64,000 nt of DNA from Tetraselmis striata (GCA_006384855.1 VCJN01001416.1:46807-110806); one strand, 5' to 3'; counted from the first letter of the stretch, positions 1 through 11,840 are shown. Made by a program: numbers and translations. The notes: generated from the sequence alone by a model not told the origin.

Positions 1-14
1 CTATCCTCGCCCAG

Positions 15-850
15 TTGCGCGACATGCACCCGTCCCGTGGCCACCCGATCCTAGACGCTGTGTATATTCCGGTCGACGTGGCCGCCCTGACGGTGCACAT
101 GCGCGTGCCGTACCAACAACTCAAGCAGCAAATGGTGGCGGGCCCCTCGAGCATTCGCAACGAGTATCTCCGCTGCTTGGTGGGCGAATACGCTCCGGCG
201 TCGGGGCATGCGGCAGTCGGCGGTCGCCTCCAAGGTCGCCATTCCGGGGGGGTCAACCGTCTCTTCGCCTCAGCCGTGCTTGTGGCCCCTTCAAAAAGCT
301 AGGCGAGGGTTACCCCGGACATGCGGTATGTGGCAGTCGGGGAGGCGGAGCGCCGCGCAGCGGAGCGGGTTGTGGTGGACAGCATGAAGGGAACGTATGT
401 GTAGGGGCTCGCGCCGTCTCAGCTCGGCATCTCCGCAGCGGGCTCCTTGCTCATCCACGGTGTCCGCCTCATCGCCGAGAAGCTTGGCCCGCATCCGGCC
501 ATCGTCTACACTGACCTTCGCAACGCTTACAACGAGGCGTGGCGCCGCACCGTCATTCAAAACGCCACATCGATTGCTCTCCTCTACTCCATGCCATCCC
601 TGCGCTCCTTGCCTCCCTCTCCACGGATTCTTCTCTGCTCGTGGATGATCGGTCCGCCCCTCTGCGGTCGGAGGATGGCGTGCAACATGGCGCGCCGTTG
701 GCCACGACATCCTTTTGCGTCGCGATTTCCCCAAGTGGAAGGGTGTTTGAAGTCACAAACGGGGCGGCGCGCTTCAATGCCGTCGGATATTTGGTGGGCC
801 TGCCGCCGCCTCACTCGACCGTGCCCTGCCGTCTCAACAACAAGCCGCGT
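15..850 (+). pseudogene. Non-LTR retrotransposon reverse transcriptase, decayed
   Basis: One frame reads through most of this stretch and looks like the middle of a LINE-type reverse transcriptase. It has a YVAVGE-type segment (near 330), an APSQLGISAAG-type segment (near 410-445), and the first catalytic-Asp motif TDLRNAYNEAW (near 510-540). The frame then shifts, and about 660-715 reads SEDGVQHGAPL, matching the usual GVQQGDPL motif. Two in-frame TAG codons (300-302 and 402-404) and the frame change near 545-575 break the ORF. No YADD-type motif follows. The element runs off the left edge. Seen: motifs and breaks. Known: these motifs typify LINE reverse transcriptases. Inferred: dead copy. 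Confidence 0.6.
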
Positions 851-984
851 TGACCTTGCAGGACATACTCTTCCTCGCGCCTCGCTTCCATCCCGATCGT
901 TCTTTTGCTGACGGCCTGACAGCGGCTTGGCGCTGTACCTCACCTTACCCTTTGCCCCAATTATTCCCTCAAAATTGTGCCAAA

Positions 985-1062
985 ATGGGTGGCAAGGCAA
1001 AGCCAACTAAGCACATCACCAAGGAGAACATAAATAAGACCGCGGATGTCACCCAGAACAAG
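985..1062 (+). CDS. Possible first exon of a small basic protein
   Basis: An ATG opens a 26-codon phase-0 exon rich in Lys and Thr, starting MGGKAKPTKH and ending at a good splice donor (AAG then GTAGGT). The start resembles the N-terminus of small conserved eukaryotic zinc-finger proteins that begin MGGK.KPTKH, but this is from memory and weak. I could not find the second exon in 1063-1800, so this may be an exon stranded when the upstream retroelement inserted, or chance. Confidence 0.3.
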
Positions 1063-1828
1063 GTAGGTGTACCAGCGGGTGGGGATATCAATCGTCCTAG
1101 TGACTGGAGGCGGCGGGGTGAGGTGGGGTGAGGGGGCGAGGAACTCTCACCATCCCAGTTGCCCCACTCTCTCTTGGGGCACCCTCTAATCGAATGGTGA
1201 ACTGCGTTCCACCCATGGGACTTTCCCCTCGCCACTGGTATGGCGCAGCGCCCTGCTGCGAAGGGGGCACAACATGTGATGGCTTCAAGGCAGGCCCGCA
1301 GACCTGAGCCACAAGGACGATGCATGTGAATCGGCTTATCTGAGCCAGGGGCAGAGGCGAGGTCCTGCATGGCACACGCGGATCATTGCAGCTCCGCCTC
1401 AAGTGCTATATATGGTCCCCTGATCCTATGTCTGGGATTGACGCTCGCAGTGCTTTGCACGCGTCACCTCCTCCGATGTGTTTGCATAGCGTGGTCAACA
1501 GCCTAAAAACAGAGGTTGAGCATAAGCAAGAAAATGGCGAGAAGCAGGCGCGGGTAAGCTCAGACCAAGGGAGACCTTGCCTTTACAATACAATAGGCAA
1601 TCTTCCGTCATAAATAGAATGGGGGCAAGCTGCTACCACAGTAATGATACAACGGAGGCGCAGCTGCGACGGACCTGCCGCAATACTCGTGGGGATATTG
1701 CTACCTTTGCTGCTGCCGGTTCGCACTGCGCAGCCTGCAGCCGCAGCCCGGGGGCGCCGGGCAGCCGCAGCTCGGCTTCCCAACTGCTGCAATCACACCG
1801 ACTAGATGCACCAACCCTGCCCGGGTAC
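1063..1828. other. Intergenic, no gene seen
   Basis: No convincing coding exon on either strand. The stretch lies between the lone exon and the 3' end of the S41 peptidase gene and probably includes that gene's 3' UTR. Confidence 0.4.
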
Positions 1829-4800
1829 TCACAGCGCGACGACCAACACCGCCGCCCAGGCAAGTGCCAGCCATGTGGCAACCGGCAAGGTGCTGCGCGC
1901 TCCGGAGTCGTTAGGCGTGGTTTTTGTTTGCGTCGGCGTCGGCGAATCAGACACCGCGGGAGTCGGCGAGGGCGTGGTCTGAGCCGTGCACTGCTCCGGC
2001 ACAGCGCACCCAGTCTCGAAGTCCCACTGCTTGCGCTGCCATGTCGAGAGCAGCGGCGCATTGTCAAACTCGGCGATCGCGGCGCGCCAAATCGGCAGCA
2101 GCGGGCTGCTGGGCGAAGGTTCATCTGCGGTGTCGGGGGTTGGAGGCATCGGAAGCGCCCCCGCGCCAGGAGCCCACATTGGCAGGTGCACGGCGGCGGG
2201 GATGCTGTAAAACTCCCGCGGAAGGGAGTTCGGCCCGAGGTAGGGCTCTAATGTATTGTCGACCGTGAAGCTGACGCTGGCGCCAGACGGCAGCGGCACT
2301 GGCACATCGGTGACGTCCATGTCGTATATCGCGCGAGGGGTGTGGCCAAGCATGAGATTGACAAAATACGCCACAATCGTCTCGTGCGCGTAGTCCGTCC
2401 AGCCATACACGTTGCCGCCGCCGTAGGCGGAAGTGTCCATGCCGAGTGGGTCGTCCAGTCGGCCGCCATATGAAACCGAGTAGACGCCGCCAGACAGCAT
2501 CAGGCGAGTCGCAAACGTGGAGCATGCGCTGCCGCAGGTGCCGTCCGTGAGCAGGAGCACCTTGGCAAAACGGTGCGTCACCGCGGCTGCGCCGCCTTTG
2601 TCGCTGAAGAGGGTCGCAAAATCTTCGAGAGCGGAGGGGCACTGGGCAAAGAACTGCTGTGTGTACGTGACATTAGCGCCGCCGCGCATTGCGCCGGTAC
2701 GGTCCTCGTTATACCAGCTGATGTCCTGGAAGGGCGACTTGTTGGCGAGGTCGTACTTTCCATAGCTGTCCAGCAGAGCGATGGAGCCGTGCGCCATTGC
2801 CTCCACAGCGGTCGTCAGGTAATCTCGCAGCGCGGCACGCTTTTCCTCTGGCGTTGCTGCCTGGTCCGCCATCAGCTCGCTCAATGATGCCATGTCGAAC
2901 GCAGACATCATGGTGGTGTTGTATGAATCGCCCGTCACGTTGGAGATCGTGCCTATCAACACCTCCACGGCGCCGACAATATCCAGCACCTGCGACCCCA
3001 CTGCAGGGATCTCCTCGTCGGTGGCAGCGTCCACGGCGCCCAGCAGCGTGTCGACGCCAGCCTCTGAGAAGAAATTGCCCAGGTCGGAGACCTTGAGGAA
3101 GGTGGTGTCGCAGATGTCGTCCCAGCTGGACCATTCGTTCATGATGAGGCGCAGGAAGTAAAAGATAGCTGATGTCCAGCCGCCGCCGTTGGCAGAGACG
3201 TCCAGTACCAGCTTGTCAATGGCATTGTCGCGCCCGTACTCGTCAGCCCGCGTGATCGCCTGGTTGAGCGCGACATAGAATGGCCTGATGCTACCCGCAG
3301 CTGGGCCAGCCATCGGCGCAAAGGCGCCGTACTCGGGGGAGAAGGTATTGAGCTTAAGCAGCACCGCATCCCGGCCGTTCTCCGACACATGGTAGACACC
3401 CAGGAATGGGGCACCATCCGCCTTGCTCTCCCCTGCCCAGAACATGGCCACTTGCGTGACGCCTGGCTCCAACTCGACCGGCGCGTCATCGACAAAGTCG
3501 GCGTAATCGTACTCCGCGTAGTAGTCATAGTCGCAGTCGCCAGGCCCGCTGCAGTAGTCGTCGCCATCCTGCAGCAGCTGCCTGCGCCGTCCTGGAGAGG
3601 GCTCTTGATGCGCTGTTGCAATCGGTGTCTCAAGCAGGCGTGCCAAATGCGGCGCGACGTCCTGCATGAGCGTCGACCAGCCCTGCATGCTCTCCGCCAC
3701 TGCCAGCCGGCTTTCGCCGCCGCCCGCGCTGCGGCGGCGGCCGCTGTCGTCATACCAGTGGCAGCCGGAGCAGGGCGCGCCCCAGGTGGTTTCATACTGC
3801 GCCAGTATCGTATCAAAGAGCTCGCGATAGGAGTCGTACTCCTCCGACACTCCGTACGCTGCCTCCAGGTCCGCCCGCCCCTGCCAATGAACAGGCCATC
3901 AGCGTCAGCGAAGGCCACTACACAAGGGAGAAAGGAGAATGGAAGGGAGGGTGAGAGACTGAGAGAAGGTGGGGGGTTAGGAAACGAAACCGCAATGCTC
4001 CTCACCTGTGCAGATCCTGTGTACTCCACTGTTAGCCCCCACTCCGCTGTGCTGCCATCCGCAAACAGGTACACCTCCGTGTCCTCCAGCGGCGGCGGCG
4101 CACCCGAGAGGAACTCGGTGCCAGGCTCCGCGTCAAAGTTGAGGAGCGCGTTTACCCGGCCGCTGGCGCTCTTGATTTGGCCCATCTTGTCCGCGCGCGC
4201 CTGGACGTATTCTGCCACTGGTACGCCATTGACAGCAAGCACCACCTTCCCCTTGTGCTGCGACATGTCAGGCACCGGCATGCCATGTACGGCCGAGTAG
4301 CGCCCCGCGGTCAGCCACCCCGGGAACAGGCCGCCAGGCTCCCAGTGCGGCATGGCCCTCAGCACATACTCCTGCCCGCCGGTGGCATTCAGCCGCGGCA
4401 CGAGTGTCACGGGGCGGTATATAACCCACTCGGCAAAGGGCGTGGTATAGTAAGTGTGTCCGTCGTAGAGGCGGCGGAAGGTGTCTGCAAGCCCGTAGTG
4501 GAACTTATACGAGGAGACCTGGTCGCCTGGCATCTGGGAGTTGGCCAGGACTGCCTCCAGCTCGTCCACCGCGCGAACTGCGACATGATGCACCCCTAAC
4601 TTGCCACTGTAGCGGCCGTCCACGGAGCTGTTGGTGTTGTGGCTGTCCCGCACAAGATCCGAGAAGGAGTACGTCTCCAGCAGGACGTTCCGCAGGATGG
4701 TGATCGTGGCGCGCGCCTTTCCGCCGTCCATCCCCACGCTCTCCAGGCAGGAGCGCATCCAGCTTGGCGTCGTGAGCACCCGCAGCGGCTCATTGTCGTA

Positions 4801-5634
4801 GTCATAGTAGTAGTCCGACAGGTTCAGAGTGAACTGCTCCTCGAAGCAGCATGGCTCTCCTGTGACGCATGCGGCATGTGCGACCTGGTCTCCCTGGGGT
4901 GGCAGATGGCGGACAGGGACATGCAGGTCAGCGCGCACCCAAACACCAGAAAGCACCGGCATATTTCAACGCCTCCGCATGTTGCTTTGCAAAACGACCC
5001 GCTGCATAAGAAATCCTTTTGTGTATATAGGGAGGTGGGCAAAAAATAATGAGCCGGAAGCTGCTACAGGTCTGTGAGAGGAATTTAGAGGAAGGGGGTG
5101 GGAAGGGGGTGGCGCAGGAAACTGCCATGGTAAGGTGCAAGTATAGCAAGTTAGCATGGTATGCTACAAGGCACTGCGCGTATACTGATCTGCAGCGGCC
5201 CAGCGCGGCGTTACGACGCTACCAGCCGGAGGTTTACGGGTAGCGCTACATGGTAGCACTGCTTGCGCAGCTGTACGCAAATGCGGCGGCATAATGAAGA
5301 CAGCTTTAGGACTGCTTCCTACCCGCCACGGCCGGACCCACGGCAAGCTGCAGCTGCCCGGACGCCGTAGGACGAGAGCAGAACCGCTGGACCTATCCGC
5401 GAGGGAGAAGATGGCAAGTCCTCGATGTGTACATTCCACGCCTGTGTATCACAAGCGGGTGCGTCTGACGTGTGGCTGCCTTGGGGTGCCGCTGCCGTGT
5501 GTTGTTCGTTCCGGGGCGGTGATACTCGTACGCGATGTATATATGGAGCGGCATGCCGCCGTCCAGCACGTCCTACTCACCAGCACAATAAGTAGAGCGG
5601 CCACCACCAGCGATGGCAGCCGAAGAAACGACAT
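1829..5634 (-). CDS. Secreted S41-family (C-terminal-processing-like) serine peptidase, probably GPI-anchored
   Basis: Three exons on the minus strand: 5581-5634, 4006-4893 and 1829-3880, all joined in phase 0, giving 997 residues. Exon 1 is a bare signal peptide (MSFLRLPSLVVAALLIVL) ending at a GTGAGT donor; the frame then continues in exon 2 with GDQVAHAACV. The N-terminal half carries Cys-rich and Tyr-rich stretches. The peptidase domain is in exon 3: a strand-Gly motif LVLDVSANGGGW, then LLLTDGTCGSACSTFATRL, where the Ser of GSACS is the likely nucleophile, as in S41 enzymes. A Ser/Thr/Pro-rich stretch precedes a terminal hydrophobic run (PVATWLALAWAAVLVVAL) that stops with no cytoplasmic tail, as GPI signals do. 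Substrate unknown. The domain order resembles fungal and algal extracellular S41 proteins. The call is firm for the fold, less so for the anchor. Confidence 0.75.
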
Positions 5635-5800
5635 TCTCCCTTCTCAGTATAACGTGTGCGGATCTGTCCCTACTGCTTGTGGCGTCGTCTGGATAAGCCA
5701 GCTGCTACTTCCGTTCTGATGAAACGAGATCGGCACTTGATATATATCCTCATTTATATAGTCGCTATATAAACTAAGCGGCGCTTCGCGCCGGGGATCT
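5635..5800. promoter_or_regulatory. Upstream region of the S41 gene
   Basis: AT-rich sequence with TATATATA-like runs (about 5740-5775) lies just upstream of the minus-strand start at 5634. A TATA-like role is possible by position only. Confidence 0.2.
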
Positions 5801-5827
5801 GTGGAGGTGCCCCTAGCTCTTGGGTTG

Positions 5828-6110
5828 AGCGTCGTGCGGGATGCGGGCCGCTTACTTTCAGCCGGCTTGTGGTGTTTATCTTTCAGGTCTGCTTTTAGCG
5901 CGGTAGATTTGTTGATACTTTTTTTTAAGAGCAGTATATTAATTTTAAAAACATATCAAATCTACAAGCCGCGTAAAGCGCGGGCCGCTGAATACTGGTG
6001 TGCATTACAAAAAGGCCAGTAACAAACCACCGCTAAAAGCACTACAGTATAATACTGTAAAAAGATCAGCACTACAAGCCGCCTAAAAGCGACCCGCATC
6101 CCGCACGAGG
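5828..6110. repeat. MITE-like inverted sequences related to the 7-kb foldback
   Basis: About 5828-5920 and 6000-6110 are inverted relative to each other and match, respectively, the right and left arms of the foldback element at 6.96-7.44 kb. Both share a GCGGGATGCGGG-like inner block and an outer block like ACAAACCACCGCTAAAAGC. They read as ends of two elements, or one rearranged element, around an AT-rich centre. Confidence 0.5.
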
Positions 6111-6780
6111 CCGCGCCGGTCGGGCCGGTCGTCAGGTCTACGGGGCGGGCACGGCGCGAAACGCCAAGCCCGCCGCGCGTACCGGAACCGGACGCCGGAC
6201 GCCGTCGTTCGACCGTCGCCCGTCCGTCGACGGACGCCGGGCCCCGGGTCGGCGGACGCGGGGCTGTATATGTGAGTGACATGAGGCGGCTACACCATAC
6301 CGGTAGCGACTACTAATCTTTACACCATAATCAGCGCAGTAAAAACGCGCTGCGGTACCGCGTTATTTTGGCGTATCAGACGAATATCAAGCGTGCCTGG
6401 GTTAGAATACACGCGCGTCCATTCAGAAACAAGCCGTACTCATAGCTGTACCGTTAAATCAGACGACTAAATACCGAACATATAACGGTTCATTCATGAA
6501 TATGCAGCACGCGAGGACGGAGGAGGAGGAGAACGCCTCAGTTTTCGTAATGAAAACCCGGAGCTACCAGTATTATTTCGCTCACACTGCGGGAAATTTC
6601 GGACCGCCTCCTCCGTTTTCTCCGCTCAACCCATGAGGTAGGGGATAAGACGCCGGCCCGGGGCGGCCGCTCACGTCACAATATCCTTACAGGCGGCGGA
6701 GGAGCCTATCAGTAATCCTTACTAACTAAATAAAGTAAGATAGAAGTAAAATACAAAAATTAACTAAAAGTAAACTACAG
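6111..6780. other. Intergenic, no gene seen
   Basis: GC-rich then AT-rich sequence without coding signal. The 6130-6260 part is CG-dense and runs open in one frame only by composition. Confidence 0.4.
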
Positions 6781-6782
6781 TG

Positions 6783-6870
6783 CACCCCGGGACACCGTCG
6801 GCCGAAGCCGCCCCAGAACTTGCGCTAACTGCAGTCGAGTAGGTCTCGCATAGCCCTTAGACCTGATGTG
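6783..6870 (+). repeat. Dispersed repeat, copy 1
   Basis: Shares the block CGGCCGAAGCCGCCCCAG, a following CTGCAGT-GTAGGTCT segment and CATAGCCC-TAGACC with copy 2 at 9531-9640. The first block is also found inverted near 61.15 kb. Confidence 0.55.
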
Positions 6871-6964
6871 ATACGAGATGTGCCCTCTGACCATCTCCTA
6901 TTTTATATGAATATACCACGACACAGTCAAAGTAGGATGAAAGTAATGCTACATGACCAGTCGC

Positions 6965-7440
6965 TACCTGGTGTGAATCACAAAAGGGCCAGAAACAAAT
7001 CCACCGCTAAAGCAGCCACTGAAAGTTCAGCAACACTGCATGCCTCCTATAAGCGGCATGCACGAGGCGGGGTGGATGTGATGCGTGCCCGGTTGAGAGT
7101 CCGGGCCACGCGTGCATGTGCGTGCGATGGTGATCCACCAACGCGCTGTATGTGCAGCTTCAGCGACGGGATGGCGGACGAATCTGGCGGCGCAGATTCG
7201 TCCGCCGTCGCGTTGCCGAAGCTGCACAGCACGTCCGTGGATTGCCCTCGCTCGGAGGTGCACGCGTGGCCCGGACTCTCAACCGGGCGCACACATACAT
7301 CCGTAGTCGTCCTGCCTCGTGCGGGTTGCGGGCCGCTTATTATCATCGGTTTGTGTTGATAGTTTAGTACTGCTTTGAGCGGTGGATTGTTGTTGCTAAC
7401 ACTTTTTGTAATTTACACCGGCACTGGTAGTCGAGAGCGA
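6965..7440. repeat. Foldback (long inverted repeat) element, MITE-like
   Basis: Two arms of about 215 bases pair across an apex near 7190. Matching blocks, outer to inner: AATCCACCGCT.AAAGCAG, then CACGAGGC, then CCCGGTTGAGAGTCCGGGCC (7087-7106 against its reverse complement near 7268-7287), then GTGCAGCTTC and GCGGACGAATCTG. Small differences between arms show that it is not an assembly palindrome. No coding capacity, so non-autonomous if mobile. Confidence 0.7.
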
Positions 7441-7462
7441 GACGCAGCGCAGTGGCTCGCGC

Positions 7463-7487
7463 CCCCCCCCCCCCCCCCCCCCCCGCG
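7463..7487. repeat. Poly(C) run
   Basis: An uninterrupted C run of about 23 bases followed by CGCGCGCG, outside any gene I can call. Length is likely unreliable in the assembly. Confidence 0.8.
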
Positions 7488-9310
7488 CGCGCTGATAACA
7501 ACGCTCCGCGTCAGATACATCAGTTGTTCTGGGTGAACAACCAGTTTGCGAATGTCGCATGAAGCCCGCTAGCTGATCGTAGACTTCAAACCATGCGCCG
7601 CACGGCATGGGGTAGGTGGCCAACACATATATCTCGGCGACCAAGGGAGAATAACACGGTCTTTTACGTCCAAATGTCGGCGTGCCGTGCGCTCAAACCG
7701 TTCACAACCCAGTCGTATAGCACTTATTGTTACGTACACTGGTAGTGCCGCATAACAGGCGCCGCACGCGTCACGCGTTGAGTTGGAACCCCCAGCCGCC
7801 CCTTGACGACGGGCGAGGACGGAGAGTGGCGAGGGGAAGTGAGCACGGCGCTTAAAGACGGGGGGTCTTTGGGGGCGGAGAGGCCGGGCATGGCGGCGAT
7901 TGCGGGGCCAAGCGAAAAGAGCCGGAGCGCCCTGAGGGAGTCGCGGACATGTACCGGGAGGAGTCCGGTGGCGGCCAGCCCGGTCTGACTCTTGACGCGC
8001 GGCTACATTAGAGACACGGCGCGCTACTGTGGCGAGCGGCGCGCATGCGAGCGGGACTGGCTTGTCGGCCACGAAGCGATGACGCGCGGACATAGGGGAA
8101 TGGGGGAGGTGGGGAGGGGGGCGCCTTTCCCCTCCAATCCCCCAGCCTGGGGCCCCCTACCGAAGATAACTCAAACATGCGAGATGGCGGGAGTAGCGGC
8201 GGACCGCGGCCGAGGGCGACGGACCGCCACAATCGGCGCGGTGGGGCGATCAACGCCGCGACTTGAGAGATATTTTCAGCGATGGCGCGGCAGGTGTAGC
8301 CAAGACGCACGGCGACCGTAACTTTGCGCGGTGCCACCAGATTATTAATGTGCAGGAAACTAATATAAGCCTACATGGGCGGAGGGGGGGGGGCGGGGGG
8401 GGGGAGGACGACATTAGTGATCCGTGTAATGCCAATGATTAGCGGCAGTCGCTCGTATGACTTGTAGTAACTACCCGTAATATTATGACAAAGCCACTCA
8501 TAACGTGATGGGAGGATGCGGGGCTTTGAAACGAAAGAGGCCGACCGTAGCTTGAGGTGATGTGATTACGCTATATATGTGTTCCCATAGAGGTTAGAGA
8601 TACCAAGCCCTCAAAACAATAGTATATGAGCAGTGGAGAGCGGCAGACTAGCACGTTGTGACCAATTTCAATTTCTTTCGCTCACGAGAACCCCAAACCC
8701 CTATGTGAGAATGAGATGTGACATACGGGTGACGAAGCACTGCTAGCTACTAGCGCCCCAAACGCGCTAGCGGTCGCGATGCATTGTACTTTAATGCATG
8801 TAATGCCTTGCATGATGCGTGTACGATTGCAGGCCGTGAGTTCATCGTTTGTTCTCCAAGTAACGCCAAATGATGTATGGATTGTATGACAGTAGCGACA
8901 CACATACCGGTGTGGCATGCAGCGGTACCTGGGCGGCGGACTGAGTGTGTGGGTGCTCTCGGTCGACCGTGTTGATCACTGTCACGGGTCTGGTTGGGCC
9001 GGCATTTGGCCATGCCACGCGTGTAAGCGTCTGGTTATTGAGGCGGACTGCCGGATGACCTTGAGTCCGTGAGACTGCTCGCGCGGTAGTCCGTATGTAC
9101 GTGATGAGCCCTCCCCGCATTCCAGCCGCATTTCTTATGTAATAATGAATCCCCTAGATTTCCCAGTCTGCCCCATCTTGGGTGCGTCCTCCGCGCGCCT
9201 TGTGTATGCCGAAATCGATTTACACGATTTTGTACAGGGCGACTATCTACCTGCAGCATATAGCGCTGTATCATCTTGCCCCATCGTAAACTCTAATCCG
9301 CGCCAGGCAT
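7488..9310. other. Intergenic, no gene seen
   Basis: No ORF here has recognisable motifs or splice-consistent continuation. A short G-rich stretch lies near 8383-8405. The region sits between repeats and is probably non-coding or old mobile-element debris. Confidence 0.35.
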
Positions 9311-9311
9311 C

Positions 9312-9341
9312 GTAAACCCTAAAACCCTAAGCCCTAAACCC
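9312..9341. repeat. Interstitial telomere-like repeat
   Basis: Four to five imperfect CCCTAAA units in a row (units of CCCTAAA, CCCTAAG and CCCTAAAA), the reverse complement of the plant/algal TTTAGGG telomere repeat. Confidence 0.6.
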
Positions 9342-9530
9342 GCAGCGCGTCATCGGCCCGAGTAAATTCCTTACCAGAAGTGCGCTGTTTCGTTCTCATC
9401 GGTGAAATTCTGGTAGCAGCAGCTGCGCGTGATTGGGACCCCTCTGTCCGTTGATGGACACAGTGTCAACCTATTGCCGAGTAGAGCTGTCTCATGTCCC
9501 CTATACGGTACCAACACGATGTGGTAAAGT

Positions 9531-9640
9531 TCGCCCCGGGAGATCGGCCGAAGCCGCCCCAGCACTTGACCTCTTGCGCCATCTGCAGTTGTAGGTCTGG
9601 CATAGCCCGTAGACCCATGCCTCATTCGAACCCCGAAGAC
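9531..9640 (-). repeat. Dispersed repeat, copy 2, with B-box-like motif
   Basis: Read on the minus strand, it begins GGGGTTCGAATGAGGCA and ends with the GGGGCGGCTTCGGCCGA block. The same order of blocks appears at 61.07-61.17 kb on the plus strand, and the second half matches 6783-6870. GGTTCGAAT resembles the tRNA B box, so a tRNA-derived SINE is possible, but I see no convincing A box. Confidence 0.55.
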
Positions 9641-10137
9641 GACGGTGGTATAGGGATGAATACAGCATGCGGTACTGTTACTGGAATACGACGAGTATCC
9701 CCAAGCAATCGTTGTCGTAGTAGCAGGAGTGATTACATCTTAGCAAGCGGGACGTACAGCCAGACAGATTTCTCGATTTTTCAGTCTGTGCGGCTCGGTG
9801 CCGTCACCTCCGCCCTGGCAGGTCTTGACGCAACCCCCGACACGAAGCCTTGCAGATTCAACAATCCTGGTATGCTCGCGTTATCGATACCGTAAATCGG
9901 AACACAATCATCTGTAATTCGACCGTGCAAATCCCCTCCGTCGGCACATCCACGTTTCCGGACGTGGACGTGGGTATATATTCACGGTGCCATATGAACA
10001 TGGCTAGTACCTGTAGGCAACTGCTAGCAGTACTTGTTCTGAAGAAATACCGGTACCTGGCCACGCGAGCAGGAGAAATCCTTCATCAGCTGGGGAGCAG
10101 CAGTTCAGGCACGTCCTGCAGAAGCAACGCTCAGGAT
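9641..10137. promoter_or_regulatory. Upstream region of the GH28 gene
   Basis: About 500 bases between the dispersed repeat and the first proposed codon of the polygalacturonase. It stays open in one frame, so a longer N-terminus cannot be excluded. A TATATAT stretch lies near 9975. Confidence 0.3.
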
Positions 10138-11840
10138 ATGATCGCCAGAAAGCGGCCCAGCGACACCCAGTGCTGCGTGTCTTTCCCGCTGGCTCTGATC
10201 CTTACTTTGAGCCGCCTACCAGGAGCCCTATCCCGCCCAGCCTGGCGACCTCAGCATGGGCAAGAAGTCAGTACTTTGCCACCAACAGCCATACACTCTT
10301 TTCGTGTCTCTGCTTCGCAGTTGCTTCACCAGGGACACTACTAACCAGCGCTGCGCGGTGTCTTCTTCAGGAAATCTGGTCGCCAGAAGCTGTGATAGAA
10401 TCAGAGAACTTTTGCGCTGTACAGGACTATGGAGCTGCATGCGACAGCTTAACGGATGACACCGACTCTATTCAAGATGCGATAACAGCTTGTGCATATT
10501 CTGGAGCCGTGCACTTCCCCGCTGGCCAAGTATGATTCCAATTGCATCCCGCCTGTCAATCATGCAGGGGCGCATAGCCATGTTCGCATTTGTTGCAAGC
10601 ATGCCCGTCACGACCTGCATGAAGTTTACTGATAGTTGAGATGGTAAGGTGCCACCTGACGTGGTCATGGATGCAGGTCTGCATTTCTCTACCTCTGGAG
10701 CTGTTGAGTGGAACCACCCTGTACCTGCCGGATAATGCCACACTGAGGGCCGGTAGCCGGCTCATGTGGCAGGTCAATGGTAGGCAATTCAACTTCTTTG
10801 ATGTGCATCATAAGAATGATATTGCGGTGCTTGGTGGAGGCACAGTAGACGGCAACGGGGAGCAATGGTGGGGGGAACCTGGTGTGCGACCACGCTTATT
10901 CCATTCCATCGCATCAAGTCGGATATCCTTTCAGAACGTCACGCTGCTGAACTCTCCTGCCATGGCACTGGTGCTCTGGGGTCCATGCTCCCAGGTAGGC
11001 AGCTCGTGCTATCATGTCATGCACCTCCAAAGCATCTTGCCTGGTTCAAGGATTTAAGTTGTCACTTATTTGTTGCCTGCTTGCTGTGCCCCAGAACAGA
11101 TCTGGATAGGCGGGGTGACAATCCTGACACCAGCCATTGGAGAAACTGATGGCATTGATGTCGGGTGCGATGGGGTACACATCCACAACACTACCGTCAT
11201 AAATGGCGATGATGGCATCGTTATGAAAGGATCTGCGCAGAACGTGCTGGTGGAAAACTGTTATATGGGCTCTGGAGTTCCCTATTTTGGCAGCCCAAGT
11301 CATGGCACTGGGGATGGCATCGTTGTGGGCACATCAAACGCGGACATGCGCAACATAACGTACAGAAACTGCACGGTGGAACAAACTTTGCGTGGCATCT
11401 CCATCAAATTCAGAATTGCGCAACAGGGACTGGCGACAGACCTGGTCTTCGAGGACATAACAATTATCGAGCCCAAGGCCTATGGACTCTTTCTGCAGAT
11501 TGATGCAAATCACGCACTACCTCCCTCATCATACCCCGCTGCTGTGGCGCCATTGCTGTTGCGCGCTCCAACTCCACTCCTCAGATCCAATCAGCCAGGC
11601 GTCCAGAGTGTCAACGTGACCAACATCACATTTAGGCATGTCTCAGTCAGAGCTAATATTGGAGGTGTGTTTCGGTGCTTATCCACAGACCCTTGCACTG
11701 GCATCCGCTTTGAACATGTGCATTTCAGTGGGTTGAATCATACTAAAGCAAGTTGCCACTGGCGGGCAGCGTATGGCACAGCGGAGGATGTATCTCCGCC
11801 GGAGTGCGTGCCACTTGCTCCAGAACAAGCAGACATGTAA
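10138..11840 (+). CDS. GH28 polygalacturonase-type glycoside hydrolase, secreted
   Basis: Predicted to hydrolyse galacturonan/pectin-like polymers outside the cell. Proposed exons are 10138-10266, 10371-10529, 10677-10994 and 11100-11840, all joined in phase 0, giving 448 residues, normal for the family. Exon 1 has a hydrophobic signal-like run (FPLALILTLSRLPGALS); its GTCAGT donor is weaker than the others, so the 5' end is the least certain part. Family motifs are in order in the last exon: ETDGIDVGCD (canonical NTDGID), NGDDGIVMK (canonical GDDC.A.K with Gly in place of Cys), SHGTGDGIV (the GHG region) and RGISIKF (the RIK motif). The three catalytic Asp are present. It converges with a GH5 mannanase 570 bases downstream. 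Confidence 0.82.

Noticed and set aside
3139-4962. 607-codon minus frame as the full S41 N-terminus starting at 4962
   Set aside because: It reads through an intron (3881-4005) and lacks a signal peptide. The 5581-5634 exon joins in phase and supplies one.
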